From positions 183,011,784-183,075,783 of the forward strand of contig CM066320.1 of the NCBI GenBank assembly GCA_033807775.1: 64,000 nucleotides of DNA, written 5' to 3'. This stretch comes from Saussurea involucrata. Its lineage: Eukaryota > Streptophyta > Magnoliopsida > Asterales > Asteraceae. Positions 11,947 through 23,737 of the stretch are shown here, piece by piece (position 1 is the first letter of the stretch; every line of letters begins with the position of its first letter). Made by a program: the position numbers and the translations under genes. The notes below the pieces were generated by a model. That model saw only the letters and a list, made by a program, of their open reading frames with translations. It was not told the origin of the DNA and did no database searches.

Positions 11947-12184
11947 TAGCCAACGTACATGCTCCAAAGCATCCTGATTTGTCTCTCCACTCCCTCGAGT
12001 TCTCCACGTCCGGCTCCTCTCCTCCTCCCCTCAGTTCGGTTCTTCAAGCTGATTTTGCAGAAACGATGGTTCATGCCCACTTCGGTTGGTCTCAAGGAGG
12101 CAATCAAGTGTTCTTATGTGGTGATTTTACCGGCTACGTCGTTAATTTCACTAATTGTTGTTCGTTTTTTCGCTCGCTTGATTA
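11947..12184 (+). pseudogene. Unidentified coding fragment inside Pack-MULE
   Basis: An open frame runs from after the stop near 11947 to 12183. It holds a serine/proline-rich segment followed by HAHFGWSQGGNQVFLCGDF. Upstream (11580-11900) looks like a promoter/5' UTR with C/T-rich stretches and a TA/CA microsatellite. The GGNQVFLCGDF phrase resembles the start of a glycogen-binding (CBM48/AMPK-beta-like) fold, but the match is too short to name. It is probably the first exon of a captured gene. Confidence 0.35.
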
Positions 12185-13254
12185 AAATTTGGTTTTTAAT
12201 TTCAATTTTGACTTTGATTTTGTGGTACAGACACTAAACTTATAATGCAAATTGGTGGTTATATTTGAAGGTGGATCAAGTATCAGCACATGGTTAGTGT
12301 CTAAGGTTCATCTACGACTTTTATGACGATATGCACAAGGTATTTTGGATTATTGACGGACAAAAGGAAAAACTTTTCCAAGCTAAGATCCTAGAACAGG
12401 GCACGTGATTGCCAATGTCGTTGAAGGTGATATAGAAGATATTAATCGTAAGATTATCACTTAGTTTCTCGGTTGTTCTTTCCTTTAAATGTTTCTTTGC
12501 AAGAATAATTAATGATCATTGTATACAGGATCTTGCATTTTAAATTAGATTTTCTTTTTTCATTTGAAACATATTTTGAACTCGGCTGCATTTCTTTGTT
12601 CTGTTCTGCCATATATTAAATTGAAGAAGTATAATTTGTGTGTATAATTGATTGGTTTGGAGGTTATATTCAATTTGGAGCAGATCATATGCAATAATTT
12701 AATATGCAAAGCAAGTGTTCGATGAAATGCCTCCATGATATATTGTCTAGATCAAATGTGATGATATCTTGTAATCTCTATCACTTCATAATACTATCAA
12801 ACTGTCATATTTCTTGATTTTTGACTTGCTAAATCTAAAGTTATGGTGGTTACTTGAATGAAAGGTCCCAACTAGGGTGTACTGTGTGCTATGATCAAGT
12901 TATGACACATAGTAATGCATTTTTCTCTCATATTAACTTTCTAAATGGGTGACCGATTGCAATTCTCAGGTGTCCATTCTTTTGTAACAAGAACGAAGAA
13001 GAATGTCTCCCCTTTAAAGGTACCGTTGTTCAAGATGTATTTGATTATTGTATAATAGATTGATTTCTTATTCTTAAGATAGCAGGCTGCTTACTGCACC
13101 TGTATGTGTATGGTTACTTACTACAACAATAAATTAACTCAAGTTCAAGAAGTTGTGAATATTATACCCCTCAGTTTTAAAATGTACTTAAATGATGATC
13201 GATTGCTAAAGTATCTTTTCTGATTTCTCAGATGTTATTACACTATCATCATAG

Positions 13255-13596
13255 GGGAGTATATTAAGAGCTTGGAACCTTCCTGATGGGCAGATGGTGT
13301 GGGAATCTTTTCTATCAGGGTCAAAGTCCTCAAAGGCATTATTAACAGTTCCGGTGAGTAACGTGCTTAATAACATTAACATTGTTAATATTGTATATTA
13401 TTAACAATGTACATTATTCATTTTTGTACTCAGTTCTACAATATATTGTCTTGAAATGATGATATTGTGAGTCTCTGCAGGCCAACTTGAAGGTTGATCT
13501 GGACAGTCCGATTTTTGTTTATGGTGGTGCATGTCTTTATGCCATTTCCAGCATTGATGGGGAGATTCTTTGGACAAGGGATTTCACAACTGAAGG
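13255..13596 (+). pseudogene. EMC1: EMC1 gene fragment (ER membrane protein complex subunit 1), two exons
   Basis: Exon 13255-13353 reads GSILRAWNLPDGQMVWESFL... and is preceded by an AG acceptor and followed by GTGAGT. Exon 13481-13596 reads ANLKVDLDSPIFVYGG...AISSIDGEILWTRDF and follows a CTCTGCAG acceptor. Both match my memory of the N-terminal beta-propeller region of plant EMC1, an ER protein that helps insert transmembrane proteins. Only about 70 codons are present, far short of the roughly 980-residue protein. This is therefore a captured fragment within the Pack-MULE, not a working gene. The intron 13354-13480 is retained, so capture was at the DNA level. Confidence 0.75.
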
Positions 13597-15931
13597 GTAT
13601 GACCATACCTAAAAAACAAGTAAAACATTCAGTCAGATTATCAATTTTTTTAGCTTTTATGTTTCTTCGTTTGTTATTACTTTTATAGGCAGATCAAGTT
13701 CATTCTTGACCAATAAAAACCATTGAAGTTCTCTTTATTTTCATAGGAGCCTAAAACACTCACCTTTTGATATGTAGCTTTCCTGGAAATGGTTGTATGT
13801 TAATGCAACTTATTACAAGATGATGATGGCATCTTTAAAAAATATAATAGCTTATAGCGATGGGGAAGATGAAGCAAAATGCCTAAAGTAAATGTTGAGT
13901 GATAAAAGTTTACGGGTTCTTAGGGGAAAACTAGATTTATTAAGACTCCAAAAGCAGGATTGGAGTATAAAGAATCAAATAACTTTAAGTACATTTTAAA
14001 ATCTACGAGTCCAGGTACAAACTTAAAAGAAATTAATTTAACAATTCCTAAGTCATCTTGGTTGATGTGAGACACTGAAACCAGTAAAATTATCCATTTG
14101 CCTGGGCTTAATAGCTACGTTTAAAACAAAACCTTCTAATTCCAGCACAAAAACATAATCTGGCACCACATCCATTCTTTAGATCAAGGAGATACACTTG
14201 TCCTTGTAGATCTATCCCCTTAAAGTGTACATATCCAAGTCTGGATTACATACTCATTTATGATACTCCATATAACACCCCAAAATCAATGCTACTAGGA
14301 CATTAAATAGATAACATTCTTCTTACAACATGAACAATAATACTAATTTCCTTCAAACATGAGTAGAAATAAGTTTGTATCTTAAACTAAGAAGTTTGCA
14401 TCCTAGAAAAGTTAAACTTCTAACAATAACTAAACACTTATTGATAATCCTTTAGTTAATCTAGGAGCAATCAAAATAATATAGTATATCTTAGACAAGC
14501 CTAATCTATCTATCTTTCTTTCTATGAAATTATTTTAGAGGTTGTAGAGGTTACAAGGATAAATTACAACAAATTTTCAAAATTAAGAAGTAAGCTTACA
14601 GTAATTTAATTCAAGACCTCCTGGTCTATCAAGGAAAAATGACTTTATACTTGCTAGAAGGTTATGAATGTTATTGACATCTCATTTAAGTTTATATATC
14701 TAAAAATCCTGTAATTTGTATGCCTAAGCCCACTATGCCAAATATTAAACAACTAACATTTTGGAGCTGCTGGATTACTATGCTAAACTTAACTATGCCA
14801 TGGTATTGGTGTTCCAGTTTAGTTACCAACTAACTTTTTTATATATCATTGTTGTGGTATTTGAAACATAAAATTAAATGGCCATTTTTGACTTGTCTTT
14901 TTAGATCAGGAGCGGGAGGGGGGACAGAGCCACTTTATTGTTGCTGATCCACCTCCATGAATTTTGTCCTGTGTATGCAACCTCTGGTTCCTAGACAATT
15001 TTGGTATATTCCGGCCATTTGTAAAATACTTATATATTTTTAGTAGTCCTAAAGAGCCAAGTCTTTAAAATGTCTCATCAATTGTACAATACAAGTGCCT
15101 AATTTTTCTACAATAGATTTTCTATAGGCTTGTAACCTAATTGGATTTGCATCAAAATAGAGTGATTAACAGACCCTTTATAAGGAAAAATATGCATTAA
15201 CCAATCCAGAAATTGAAATAGAAGCACTCTGATTGGTTATCACATATTAAAGCATTATTTTCTTACCAAACACAAATATGCCTTAGTAGAATTTCATTCC
15301 TTTGAGGAAGCGACCACCACACATGTCTAGAATTTTCGTTGTGCTAATTAATAAATGTTAAAACATTCAATGCGACGAAAGTAAATATGAATCAGCTCAA
15401 TACAACCGAGAAAAGTATAACATGTTTAGTTACTATAAACAATCAATAAACATATCTTAGAAGCACACACGTTGATTATACGCATAGACACCAGCTATCA
15501 GCTGTTAGCTGTTATATTTATCAGTAATTAGATCAAAATATAAAGACTCTCTGATTCGAAAACTCCATTTTATCCAAACATGCATTGAGATTACTAGAAA
15601 ATACAGAAAACTCTTTCTGCTAATTCTAGATGCATCTTTTCAATCATCCTGCTTTGTTCACTGATATTTGTGCTGATAGGCAATTTGAAATCTAATGTTT
15701 TTTTTCTTGGAAAAAAGAGGTTTTTACAAATTTGAAGTACAAACTAATGGACTCAACTTTGATGACAAACATATTAATACAACTAGGAAAGGAAGGTTTT
15801 TGGTGAGCAAACTTCCTTTACTTAGTAGGGTGTATTGCTGTTATGAAACTCATTTGTTAAATCTATTTCTTCACCCTGTTTTTAGGACGTTTATGTTTCT
15901 CTGCAGAAAGCTCTTTTCTTGACTAGGTTGC

Positions 15932-16139
15932 GGTGGCAATAGCTACGAAGAAGGAATGTGTTGATCCTATCACCCATGCTTTTGATCAGATGAAGATCAC
16001 ACTTGCTAGATCTGTGCCTATCTAATTCTTTAGAGGGTGAAAATCCGCCTATATGTTTGAAACACTTTGCAAGTGTTGAGTTCATGAAGGAAGAAATTAA
16101 TGAAGTTGTGGCATTTCTATCAGCGTCGTGTATAAAATA
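15932..16139 (+). pseudogene. Unidentified captured coding fragment with frameshift
   Basis: After an AG at 15926-15927 one frame reads VAIATKKECVDPITHAFDQ... and stops at a TAA near 16022. The adjacent frame resumes with LEGENPPICLKHFASVEFM... and ends at a TAA near 16139. Amino-acid composition and continuity suggest a real terminal exon with a one-base shift. I do not recognise the protein. It lies near the right end of the Pack-MULE. Confidence 0.4.
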
Positions 16140-16914
16140 AGTTTAAAGTAGATTTTTAAAATGAGTCTTCTTTATATTTTCCAAAAAAGATTACTTTGTC
16201 CTAATATTTTTTTATTAGGAGGTATAGTGAACCAATCACATATTAAGAAAAGGCCATTGGACTGACAACAAGAAACATAAATAGATGTGTTGGTTGTGTA
16301 CACATGCCATCTGCATGAAACGTTGTTGCCTTAGACTATATGCATAAATGTAATTAGTCATCTTTGTGGCGATTTAGACCATTTGCTTAATTATATAGAT
16401 CAGGATGACAGTCAACTCATTTTTGTCATGTTGTACACCCGACCAACGGGTGGGTATATCGGATTTTAGAAACGTTCTTTTCATGCGCAATTGATATCGG
16501 ATTTTAACTCGAATGAATCGATAATCAAAAATCTTGAAATCGAGAAAGGGTTATCCGATTGCGATCGCTTCTTTGCCTATGATCTGTTATGAAAGATACG
16601 GAAGAGCCCTTCAAGCCGAAGGGTACCTAACCCATAGTCAAAGGCACTGCAAACCGGTTATAGCTTGACTAAACTTCTTGCTATTGAAAAACAAAGTCGA
16701 CAATGATGAAAAGAGTGACTAATCAAATAATTGAATCTAAATTAAAGTCATGTTGTATACCCGGCCACCGGACGGGTATAACACTAGTTGAATATGTGAT
16801 GGTGATGGTGGCTAAAAAGACTTGTGGATAAGTTTTTTTTCTCTTTTTTAATATTAAATTATATTAGTTTATTTTAAAAAAAGAGAAATAAAAAACATAA
16901 GTAAAAGACAAAAA

Positions 16915-17092
16915 TACCCCTCACGTGAGAGGCACATGATACACTTAACGGAGCCTCCACTAACGGTGTTAGTGAGAGGGATCATTTTGGGCTTCAAAAC
17001 TGTGTTTTAGGGACCATTAGTGTACTTTCAGCTTTGGAGGGACAAAAAGTGAAATCCAGGCATTCATGAGGGACTATTTATGTAATTCACTC
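16915..17092. repeat. Right terminal inverted repeat of Pack-MULE
   Basis: Reverse complement of the left end, ending TTATGTAATTCACTC. The 9-bp duplication TTTGATTAA follows. Confidence 0.85.
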
Positions 17093-17101
17093 TTTGATTA
17101 A

Positions 17102-17692
17102 CAAATAAAACACATGGATATATTGAAAGCATGTAACGTTTATTAGAATACAAATATTACACAAAATACACAATAAACATTACATTACTAGTTATTTTCT
17201 TCTTCTCCAAATCGACTCCAAATCTCTTCAACTAAATCGGTTTGCAATTTGATGGAAATAGATACATCAACAATGACTCCGGCACAACGAAGTTTGTACA
17301 AAAAACAAATTCACATGCTTTTAAACGAATGACGATGTAATATTTATGTTGTATTTACTTATGTAATTTTTTTGATGTTTGTGTACATTTATCTATTAGT
17401 ATATGTATTTTAGTAATGTATTTTTATTTTAGTAGTTTAAATAAAAAACATCACATAAAAAATACCATTTATTTAAAATAAATTGTGGGTAGAAATTTTA
17501 ATAAAAATAATAAAAAATAATGTTTAAATAAATTAATAAATGAATTAAATTTAATAAATATATTAGTAATTAATGTTTAAACAAACTGATAAATAAATTA
17601 AATTAAATTAAACAAAAATATATTTGTTTTATATATATTTCATTGTGAAAGGTCTTTTCTAAACTTGCAATGCACATGACATGCCATGTCAT
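17102..17692. other. AT-rich spacer, no gene seen
   Basis: Very AT-rich sequence with runs of A and T and short repeats of the 'aataaattaataaa' type. No frame or motif is supported. Confidence 0.5.
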
Positions 17693-17700
17693 CTTGCAAG

Positions 17701-18491
17701 TAGGCATGGCAACGGGGCGGGTATGGGGCAGGGTTCACCATCCCCGGCCCCGAGCGGGTACAGGGATTGAAATCCCATCCCCGGTCAAAAAAAATTTCAA
17801 CCCCGGTCAAGACCCGGTCACCCGTTCTCCGGTTTTTACCCGGTTCCCCGACCCAGTCAATACATAACCAAATTGAAACTAGTACTCATTTCTTTCTTTC
17901 TTTGTAAAGATTGTTTGGTTTTGCAAAGACAAGCTATAATTCTAACTAAAGCTGTCTTTTTCCCTAATCATGCATTTACATTGTTAAGACATGTTCTAAC
18001 TTATCATTTTGTTTAATTTCAGTCTTAGCAATTGTTTTGGTGGGCCCCTACATAGAAATTATAATGGAACACCCCCCATTGGTAAATTTATCCTTAAATA
18101 AACAAACTACTAGTTTTTTTAACAACAACAAAACCCATATATATATATTACCCCTAACAGACCTGCTGAACCTATTAAGCCGAGCAAAGCAGATCAGACC
18201 TGCTTAATACAGTAAGCAAATCAGACCTGTATTAAGCAAACAAACTACTAGTACTAGAGGAAGAAGAAGATTTTAAAATTAAATATTTAAAAAATATATA
18301 AAATAAATAGTTTTTAATTATATATATACCGGGTCCGGGGCGGATCGGGGGATAGTCATCCCGGCCCCGGTTTCCTAAAAGCGGGGTTCCCCAGCCCCGG
18401 ACCCGGTACCCGGTTTGGCAGGGAATCCCCGGCCCCGGTCGGGTCGGGTGGACCGGGTTCCCCACCGGGTCGGGCCAAATTGTCATGCCTA
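17701..18491. mobile_element. hAT non-autonomous element, 791 bp
   Basis: The ends are TAGGCATGGCAACGGGGCGG and the complementary TTGTCATGCCTA. The perfect 8-bp target duplication CTTGCAAG occupies 17693-17700 and 18492-18499, as hAT transposases make. Both subterminal regions are runs of CCCCGGCCCCGG type. No transposase is encoded. The same end type occurs at 49457-56133. Confidence 0.88.
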
Positions 18492-18499
18492 CTTGCAAG

Positions 18500-19296
18500 A
18501 CCTTGTGCAAGATGGATGTTGATGCTCTTACTTTTGTTTTCCATCCAAAGTTAGAATAGAAAAATGTACGCTTTAAAATTTAAATCCCTCATAATTCAAT
18601 TTTTTTTTTTCTAATGTATAAGTTACATTTAATATCTTTATAATTAGTTATTTAGTTACTTTTAATCCCTTATTTTTTCATTTTCGAGCCTTATCATATT
18701 AACATAAATAATCGTATATGAACAAAAATGCATTAAAAATACAATTTTTTTACAAATTTTACCATTGTAATCGTCTCGTCAATACATTCGAAATAAGCTC
18801 AATATTAAATATTTTTGATTTTAATTATATTATTAAATATCACGAATATATACGAATTAGTTTGTTTCTTACGATTTCATTTCTCACTTTACACCCTTGT
18901 CATATTAAAAACACATAATCATAGATTAACTAAAATAAATTATAAAATACTTTTTTTTACAACTTTTGCCATTATAATCTTCTCCTCAACAATTTCAAAA
19001 TAAGTTTATTATTGAACATTTTTTAATTTAATAATATTGTAAAATATCATAAATATGTATCGAGATTTTTCAAGAATAACGTATTGAGATTCTTTTTAAA
19101 CTTGTACATTTTACACTCTTATCTATTTTTATCTATCTACTCATTCAAAAAAAATTATATTTTCGGTTATTCTTGAATTTTTAAGAGGTTCAAATCTCAA
19201 TACACCATGTAGAAGTTTAAAAGCTTCAAAACCTCCCGTTTAACATGATAATTGAAAATTAATTTATTTTTATTTTTGAATTACATTTTATACCAT
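18500..19296. repeat. AT-rich degenerate tandem repeat, about 250-bp unit
   Basis: The phrases 'cttatcatattaacataaataatcgtatat', 'acaaattttaccattgtaat' and 'cgaaataagctcaatatt' recur in order at about 18690-18805, 18893-19015 and, beyond a MITE, at 19620-19740. That gives three diverged copies of one unit. No gene is seen. Confidence 0.55.
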
Positions 19297-19305
19297 TATA
19301 ATTAG

Positions 19306-19563
19306 TGGGTCAGGTTCAGGGGAAAACATAAAAAAAACCCTGAAAAACTGAGGAACACCCTGGTAGCCATTTAACTGGACAATATGCACTGTAATTTGTA
19401 ACATGCACACGTGCATATATACAAATGCATAATGCACTTGTGCATAAAAACAAAAAAATAACTTAATTTACTTGTATGCACAAGTGCATACCCTTCAGAT
19501 GAAGGGCTACAGTGTGTTCTTCAGTTTTCTGTTTTTTTCAAGGTTTTCCCCTGAACCTCCCTC
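19306..19563. mobile_element. Foldback MITE family A, copy 1 (9-bp target duplication)
   Basis: A near-palindromic 258-bp element. One side carries GGTTCAGGGGAAAAC and ACTGAGGAACACCCTGG, the other their complements. Its loop is rich in TGCACTTGTGCAT-type repeats. The flanks are the perfect 9-mer TATAATTAG (19297-19305 and 19564-19572). That length points to Mutator-type transposition. Other copies are at 24838-30439 (interrupted), 31455-31691 and 41931-42180. Confidence 0.85.
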
Positions 19564-19572
19564 TATAATTAG

Positions 19573-19965
19573 TTATTTAATTTACTTATATCTCTTCTAT
19601 TTTCATTTTTCATTTAAATCCTTATCATATTAACATACATAATCGTATATAAATTAAAATTCATTAAACAAATATGTTTATTTATTTACAAATTATACCA
19701 TTATAACTGTTTCATCAAAACCTTCAAAATGAGCTCAAATGCTATAGGTTTGAAGACCCCACTATCAAACGAATATTTTTCAATTTTTTTTGACCAATTA
19801 ACCATATTAACCTTTAATTTATACATTTGTTATGCGATTTAATAACACATAAAACCACATCGTGTGATAGAGAATAAAACTGAACATGAAACAAGATCAT
19901 TCTTTCGAATTCTCGGCTCTAGATTCGATATGGTTCGCGCCAAATTGCGCGAGGGTACGTATCTA

Positions 19966-19997
<32 letters not shown>
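19573..19997. other. Spacer ending in TA microsatellite
   Basis: It starts with the third copy of the AT-rich repeat unit and ends with (TA)n at about 19967-19997. No gene is seen. Confidence 0.4.
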
Positions 19998-20000
<3 letters not shown>

Positions 20001-20206
20001 GGTTTAAACGAGAACACTAACTATTTAAGAAAACACGAGAACACCAAATAATGTGCCAAATCACATGTGATTTTACATTAATGACCAAAAATGGCCGCGG
20101 CGACTTTGACCGCGACTTAAGTCACGTGAGTTATACATGATTTTATATATTAACAACTGTTCTCGTGTTTTTTTATATAGTTAGGGTCTTGTTTGAATCC
20201 ACCCCT
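19998..20206. mobile_element. Foldback MITE family C, copy 1
   Basis: The ends share AAACGAGAACACTAACTATT and its complement (TATATAGTTAGGGTCTTGTTT). The centre carries a CATGTGATTTTACATTAA arm and a CG-rich GGCCGCGGCGAC loop. It is inserted in a TA microsatellite. Copies 2 and 3 are at 34672-34920 and 41684-41888. Confidence 0.8.
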
Positions 20207-20498
20207 ACATATATACATGTGTGTGTAACTTAAACTTGTCCAAATAATTTCAAGGCAAGAGAATAACGTGTTAGGTTGTAGACCTCATTATGATCTAAAT
20301 GATTGATCTAATACAAAATTTCTTGTTGTTTAATCATTAAGTTTGAGAATCTTTTTAGTATATTATGGGGGTTTAAACAAGTTATGATAGTTTGTTTTGT
20401 ATCTCATATATCCATCCCCTTTTGTTTCTTTAATATAAAAAGAGTTGACTTATGTTTTTATTCTCATCTAGTACTAGTTATATATATAGATGGTGTAA

Positions 20499-20548
<50 letters not shown>

Positions 20549-21436
20549 TTCATTTCCATTTCCATCACCATCGTTAATACTCAACATTATTCATATGCAA
20601 GGTTGAAGATCTAGAATTTCATCCATTAATGATTTTGGTAAGCTTTCTAGTTTCTTCTCGCTTTCCTCACAATGTTTACACAAGTGTGCATTCATTTAGT
20701 TCCAACGCTAAAATAGACTTATAGTTTGTGTACAAGTTACAACTGTATGGAGTGTTGGACCGGAAAAATGTACAATTATAAGTTGGAAATATTAGAGTTT
20801 TACATCGGCTAGACTTGGATCATTATCATCTATATATGTTGGAATCTCTCTTCGTTCTTTTAAGGACTTTTTTATAGAGTAAATATGGTATTTTACATAC
20901 TCCCATCGGAAATTCTAAAGAAATAGTAGCACATCTAATATATACTTCAAGAATATCTTGTAAAACAATATGTTATAAAGTTATTTATGCAAAAAGTTGA
21001 TTACCGACAACTTCAACCGGCTCTACATGAAACCTGTCTCCAAAGACACTAATGTGAGAGGACATTTTTTTTGGCTTACTCAAAGGCCGAGGCCAGCCCG
21101 GAGGGGGATCAAACCAGGATCTGTCATGTATGGGGGCAAAATCACCCCATCCATGGGTAATTGGATTGGATCCAAAAAACTACCGACCGAAATTGGATGT
21201 TTGATTATGGTCGGTCGGTCGGTCGGTCGGTTTAATTGGATCGGATTATTTTATGCACACCCTAGTAGAGTCTCGAAATTTTAATTGCATCGGCTGGTTT
21301 AAAATATAGTTTCCCAGAGTAACATCCGTAGATAAATGTTTTCCATTTAGTAGTGGTATGATTCTCGTATTTGTCACCATGTAATTGCTTATATGTTCAC
21401 CAACAATTTTGACATTGAAGATTTGAATTGTTTTTT
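20207..21436 (+). promoter_or_regulatory. Region upstream of TPK-A; possible 5' UTR exon and intron
   Basis: There is a (TA)n tract at about 20499-20546. A candidate noncoding exon ends near 20638 at TTTG|GTAAGC, and a polypyrimidine tract with AG acceptor lies at 21431-21438, just before the coding start. This would give a leader intron of about 800 bp. It is inferred from splice signals only. About 21140-21265 holds a hAT remnant ending ATGCACACCCTA and a (GGTC)n tract. Confidence 0.35.
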
Positions 21437-21470
21437 AGGACTCTTAACAAGTGGTGCACACCGAGCTGCC

Positions 21471-23737
21471 ATGGTATCCAACAGTGGAAACCAAGATTCA
21501 TCATCGAGATCACTCAAACGTTATACCATACACGACGCGTATTTAGTCATCGGCTGTATTATCTACATGATCGTTGCGACACTATCCTTTTATGGCGTTG
21601 GAAACCATATTTCTGGAACGAAAACCAATAGCGCCCTTGATGCTGTATATTTCACCGTTGTTTTAATGACTTCTGCGGGGTATAAAGACCTTCAACCTCA
21701 TACAACTCTTGCAATACTACTTGCCACTTTCTTCGCCCTTGTGGGTATACTTGTTTTTGGGGTCCTAATGAGTCTGGGTGCGGACAACATTTTAGCCACG
21801 CAAATGGGAGAAACCGAGTTTCTTGAATCGGTGTTGAAAAATAAAACGGTGCATTATCCGAGCAGACTGAAAATAAAGTGGAAGGTGCTAACGGTCACAC
21901 TTGCGGTCCATTTATTTTTTGGGACGTCTCTCTTGATATTCATCGGGGATATGCACTTTTTCCGCGCCTTATGCTGTGTCTCTTCAACATTTACAACCGT
22001 CTTAAGTGACGAGAAATGCTTCTCAACAAAAGATAGGCGCATCTTCGCAATATTTTGGATATTATTCGGAGTGTTTACTTTAAGTGGCATGATGTATATC
22101 GTGACGGAGACATACCATCACCGACGCAAATGGTTGGTCGGGAAAAAGGATGACAAACTTGTAGACATGCTCCCAAGTGATCTTGATAAAGACGGCATGT
22201 TAAGGTAAGTACAATTAGCAACCATGAAACACTCCGCATTTGTTAGGGACTGAGTTTAATAGATCATAAAGAACCGGATAATCTTAAGAATTGTGTATTG
22301 AAAAACACTTTCCGAATACAATAATTCTACCCTTTTAGTCTTGGGTTCACGAATTTCGTATTGGAATAATTTTTGTGTTTTTCTCTATTTTCAAAGGTTG
22401 TGAAAATTGATATATATATATATATATATATACCCAAATTCTCATTTTACATATTTAAATAAGAGATCGACGGTTACTAGCGGTTAACGGTTATAACCGT
22501 TAATGAATAAGATATAGAATAGTTATAACCGAATCTGAGTTCTGAACTAACTGGTCCAGATCTCTTAATATACATGTTCAAAGATAGAACTTAGGGGCCG
22601 TTTACCTAATCACTTACCTGTGTAAGTGCTTATCAGTAAAATTCAACACTATCACTTACTTTCCGGGTAAGATTTTAGTCCACCAAAATGGCGTAGTATG
22701 CAACAATTTATCCGGTAAGCGCTAACCGTGGTAAGAGCCGTCGCACTCATGCATTTACCGGGTAAGTCTATCGGTCCTTGCTTCGACTCTCGGTCCTTGC
22801 TTCCGCTCTTACCGGGTAAGATTCTTAGTCCATGCCATATTCATCCGGTAAGCTAATGTGACTTGGTAAGCACTTACCCGGATAAGCGTTTTGTAAACGG
22901 CCCCTTAGTCATGTATGGTCACACCTCCATAGATAGCCCGAAGACCAACAAGAGATGGCATGTATCATTACTTCTGAATTTAGGACCTACACAAAATTAT
23001 AAGTCACTAGAGATGGAACTTACCACGTCTAGAGCTCTGAATACACTAATTCAGGGTTACGACTTAGTAAAAATTCTAAGTCAGAACTCAAATATGGGGA
23101 AAAGAAATTTCTAGAGGTAATAGGGGCAACATTTATGAGTGTGCACTCCACACCTACTAGCTCACGTATGTTTGCCTCATTACCTTAATCGATCTCAAGT
23201 AATTTTTATAGATGATGTGAGTCTTAGATGTCATACAGGATATCTTGACCTGTCTTAGGGCCGTTTACCTAACGCTTACCTGATAAGTGCTTACCGATAA
23301 CATTCAACACTTTCACTTAACTTAGCGGGTAAGATTTAGTTCATTAAAATGACATCATATGCAACAATTTATTCGGTAAACGCTTATCGGGTAAGAGTCG
23401 TCACTCTCACTTACCGGGTAAAATTCTAAGTCTTTATCATCGCTCTTTCCGGGTAAGATTCTCAATCTTTGTCATGTTCATCCGATAAAGATAAAGTGAC
23501 CCGTTAAACACTTATCAAATAAGCGTTTAGTATACAACTAACCCTTATTCTTTTAGAAATTAATTCTCCTTAGTTAATTATTAATTGTTTATGTTAATTG
23601 TAATTTGTATCTATTTAATTTGGTGATTTCATAGGCTTAGAGGATTTCTCGAATTTAAGGCGAGGAGGATAGAAAGGTTACATCGAGAAGGCAAGCACAT
23701 TGACATTAAAGAACCGGGTAAGGTTGATTACACCTGA
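21471..23737 (+). CDS. TPK-A: two-pore potassium channel-like protein with both selectivity filters altered
   Basis: CDS join(21471..22204, 23635..23737), 278 residues. It belongs to the plant TPK/KCO family, whose members normally form vacuolar two-pore K+ channels. Membrane segment 1 is at about residues 24-43. Pore loop 1 has GYKD (70-73) where the family has GYGD. Membrane segment 2 is at about 80-103, segment 3 at about 138-158. Pore loop 2 reads TTVLSDEKCFST, so LSDE (178-181) replaces GYGD. Segment 4 is at about 191-212. An EF-hand-like loop begins DLDKDGML (237 on) but lacks the usual final Glu; no second EF-hand follows. The intron is 22205-23634 (GTAAGT...ATAG), phase 2. The ATG at 21471 was chosen because the upstream acceptor at 21437-21438 would exclude earlier codons. 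The N-terminus lacks an obvious 14-3-3 site. It is shorter than usual TPKs (about 350-430). A GTAAGG at 23718 could be an alternative donor. Probably non-conducting or a regulatory subunit. Confidence 0.8.
22408..22433. repeat. (TA)n microsatellite in TPK-A intron
   Basis: A run of alternating TA within the intron, directly readable. Confidence 0.9.
22594..22904. mobile_element. Tourist-like MITE (PIF/Harbinger), copy 1, in TPK-A intron
   Basis: The ends are GGGGCCGTTTAC and GTAAACGGCCCC, flanked by TTA on both sides (22591-22593 and 22905-22907). The internal motif TTACCGGGTAAG is repeated. The 311-bp size, TIR and TTA duplication fit Tourist elements. Confidence 0.85.
23258..23544. mobile_element. 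Tourist-like MITE, copy 2, in TPK-A intron
   Basis: The left end GGGCCGTTTACC follows TTA (23255-23257). The right end is degraded (AACTAACCC) but is followed by TTA (23545-23547). The interior matches copy 1, with TTACCGGGTAA units. It is more diverged and therefore older than copy 1. Confidence 0.75.

Larger units (their letters stand above)
10394..17092. mobile_element. Pack-MULE: 6.7-kb Mutator-like element carrying host gene fragments
   Basis: Terminal inverted repeats of about 180 bp begin GAGCGAATTACATAAATGG on the left and end with the complement of GAGTGAATTACATAAATAG on the right. Flanking 9-bp duplications are TTTAATTAA (10385-10393) and TTTGATTAA (17093-17101). Inside I find no transposase frame. 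I do find exon-like pieces with splice signals, including two EMC1 exons. This matches the Pack-MULE definition, in which a non-autonomous Mutator element has captured gene pieces. Confidence 0.88.

Noticed and set aside
11823..12107. 94-codon minus-strand frame
   Set aside because: Runs through a TA/CA microsatellite and is antisense to the more coding-like fragment at 11947-12184.
17670..18544. Proline/glycine-rich frames on both strands
   Set aside because: They are translations of the CCCCGGCCCC-type runs at hAT ends.
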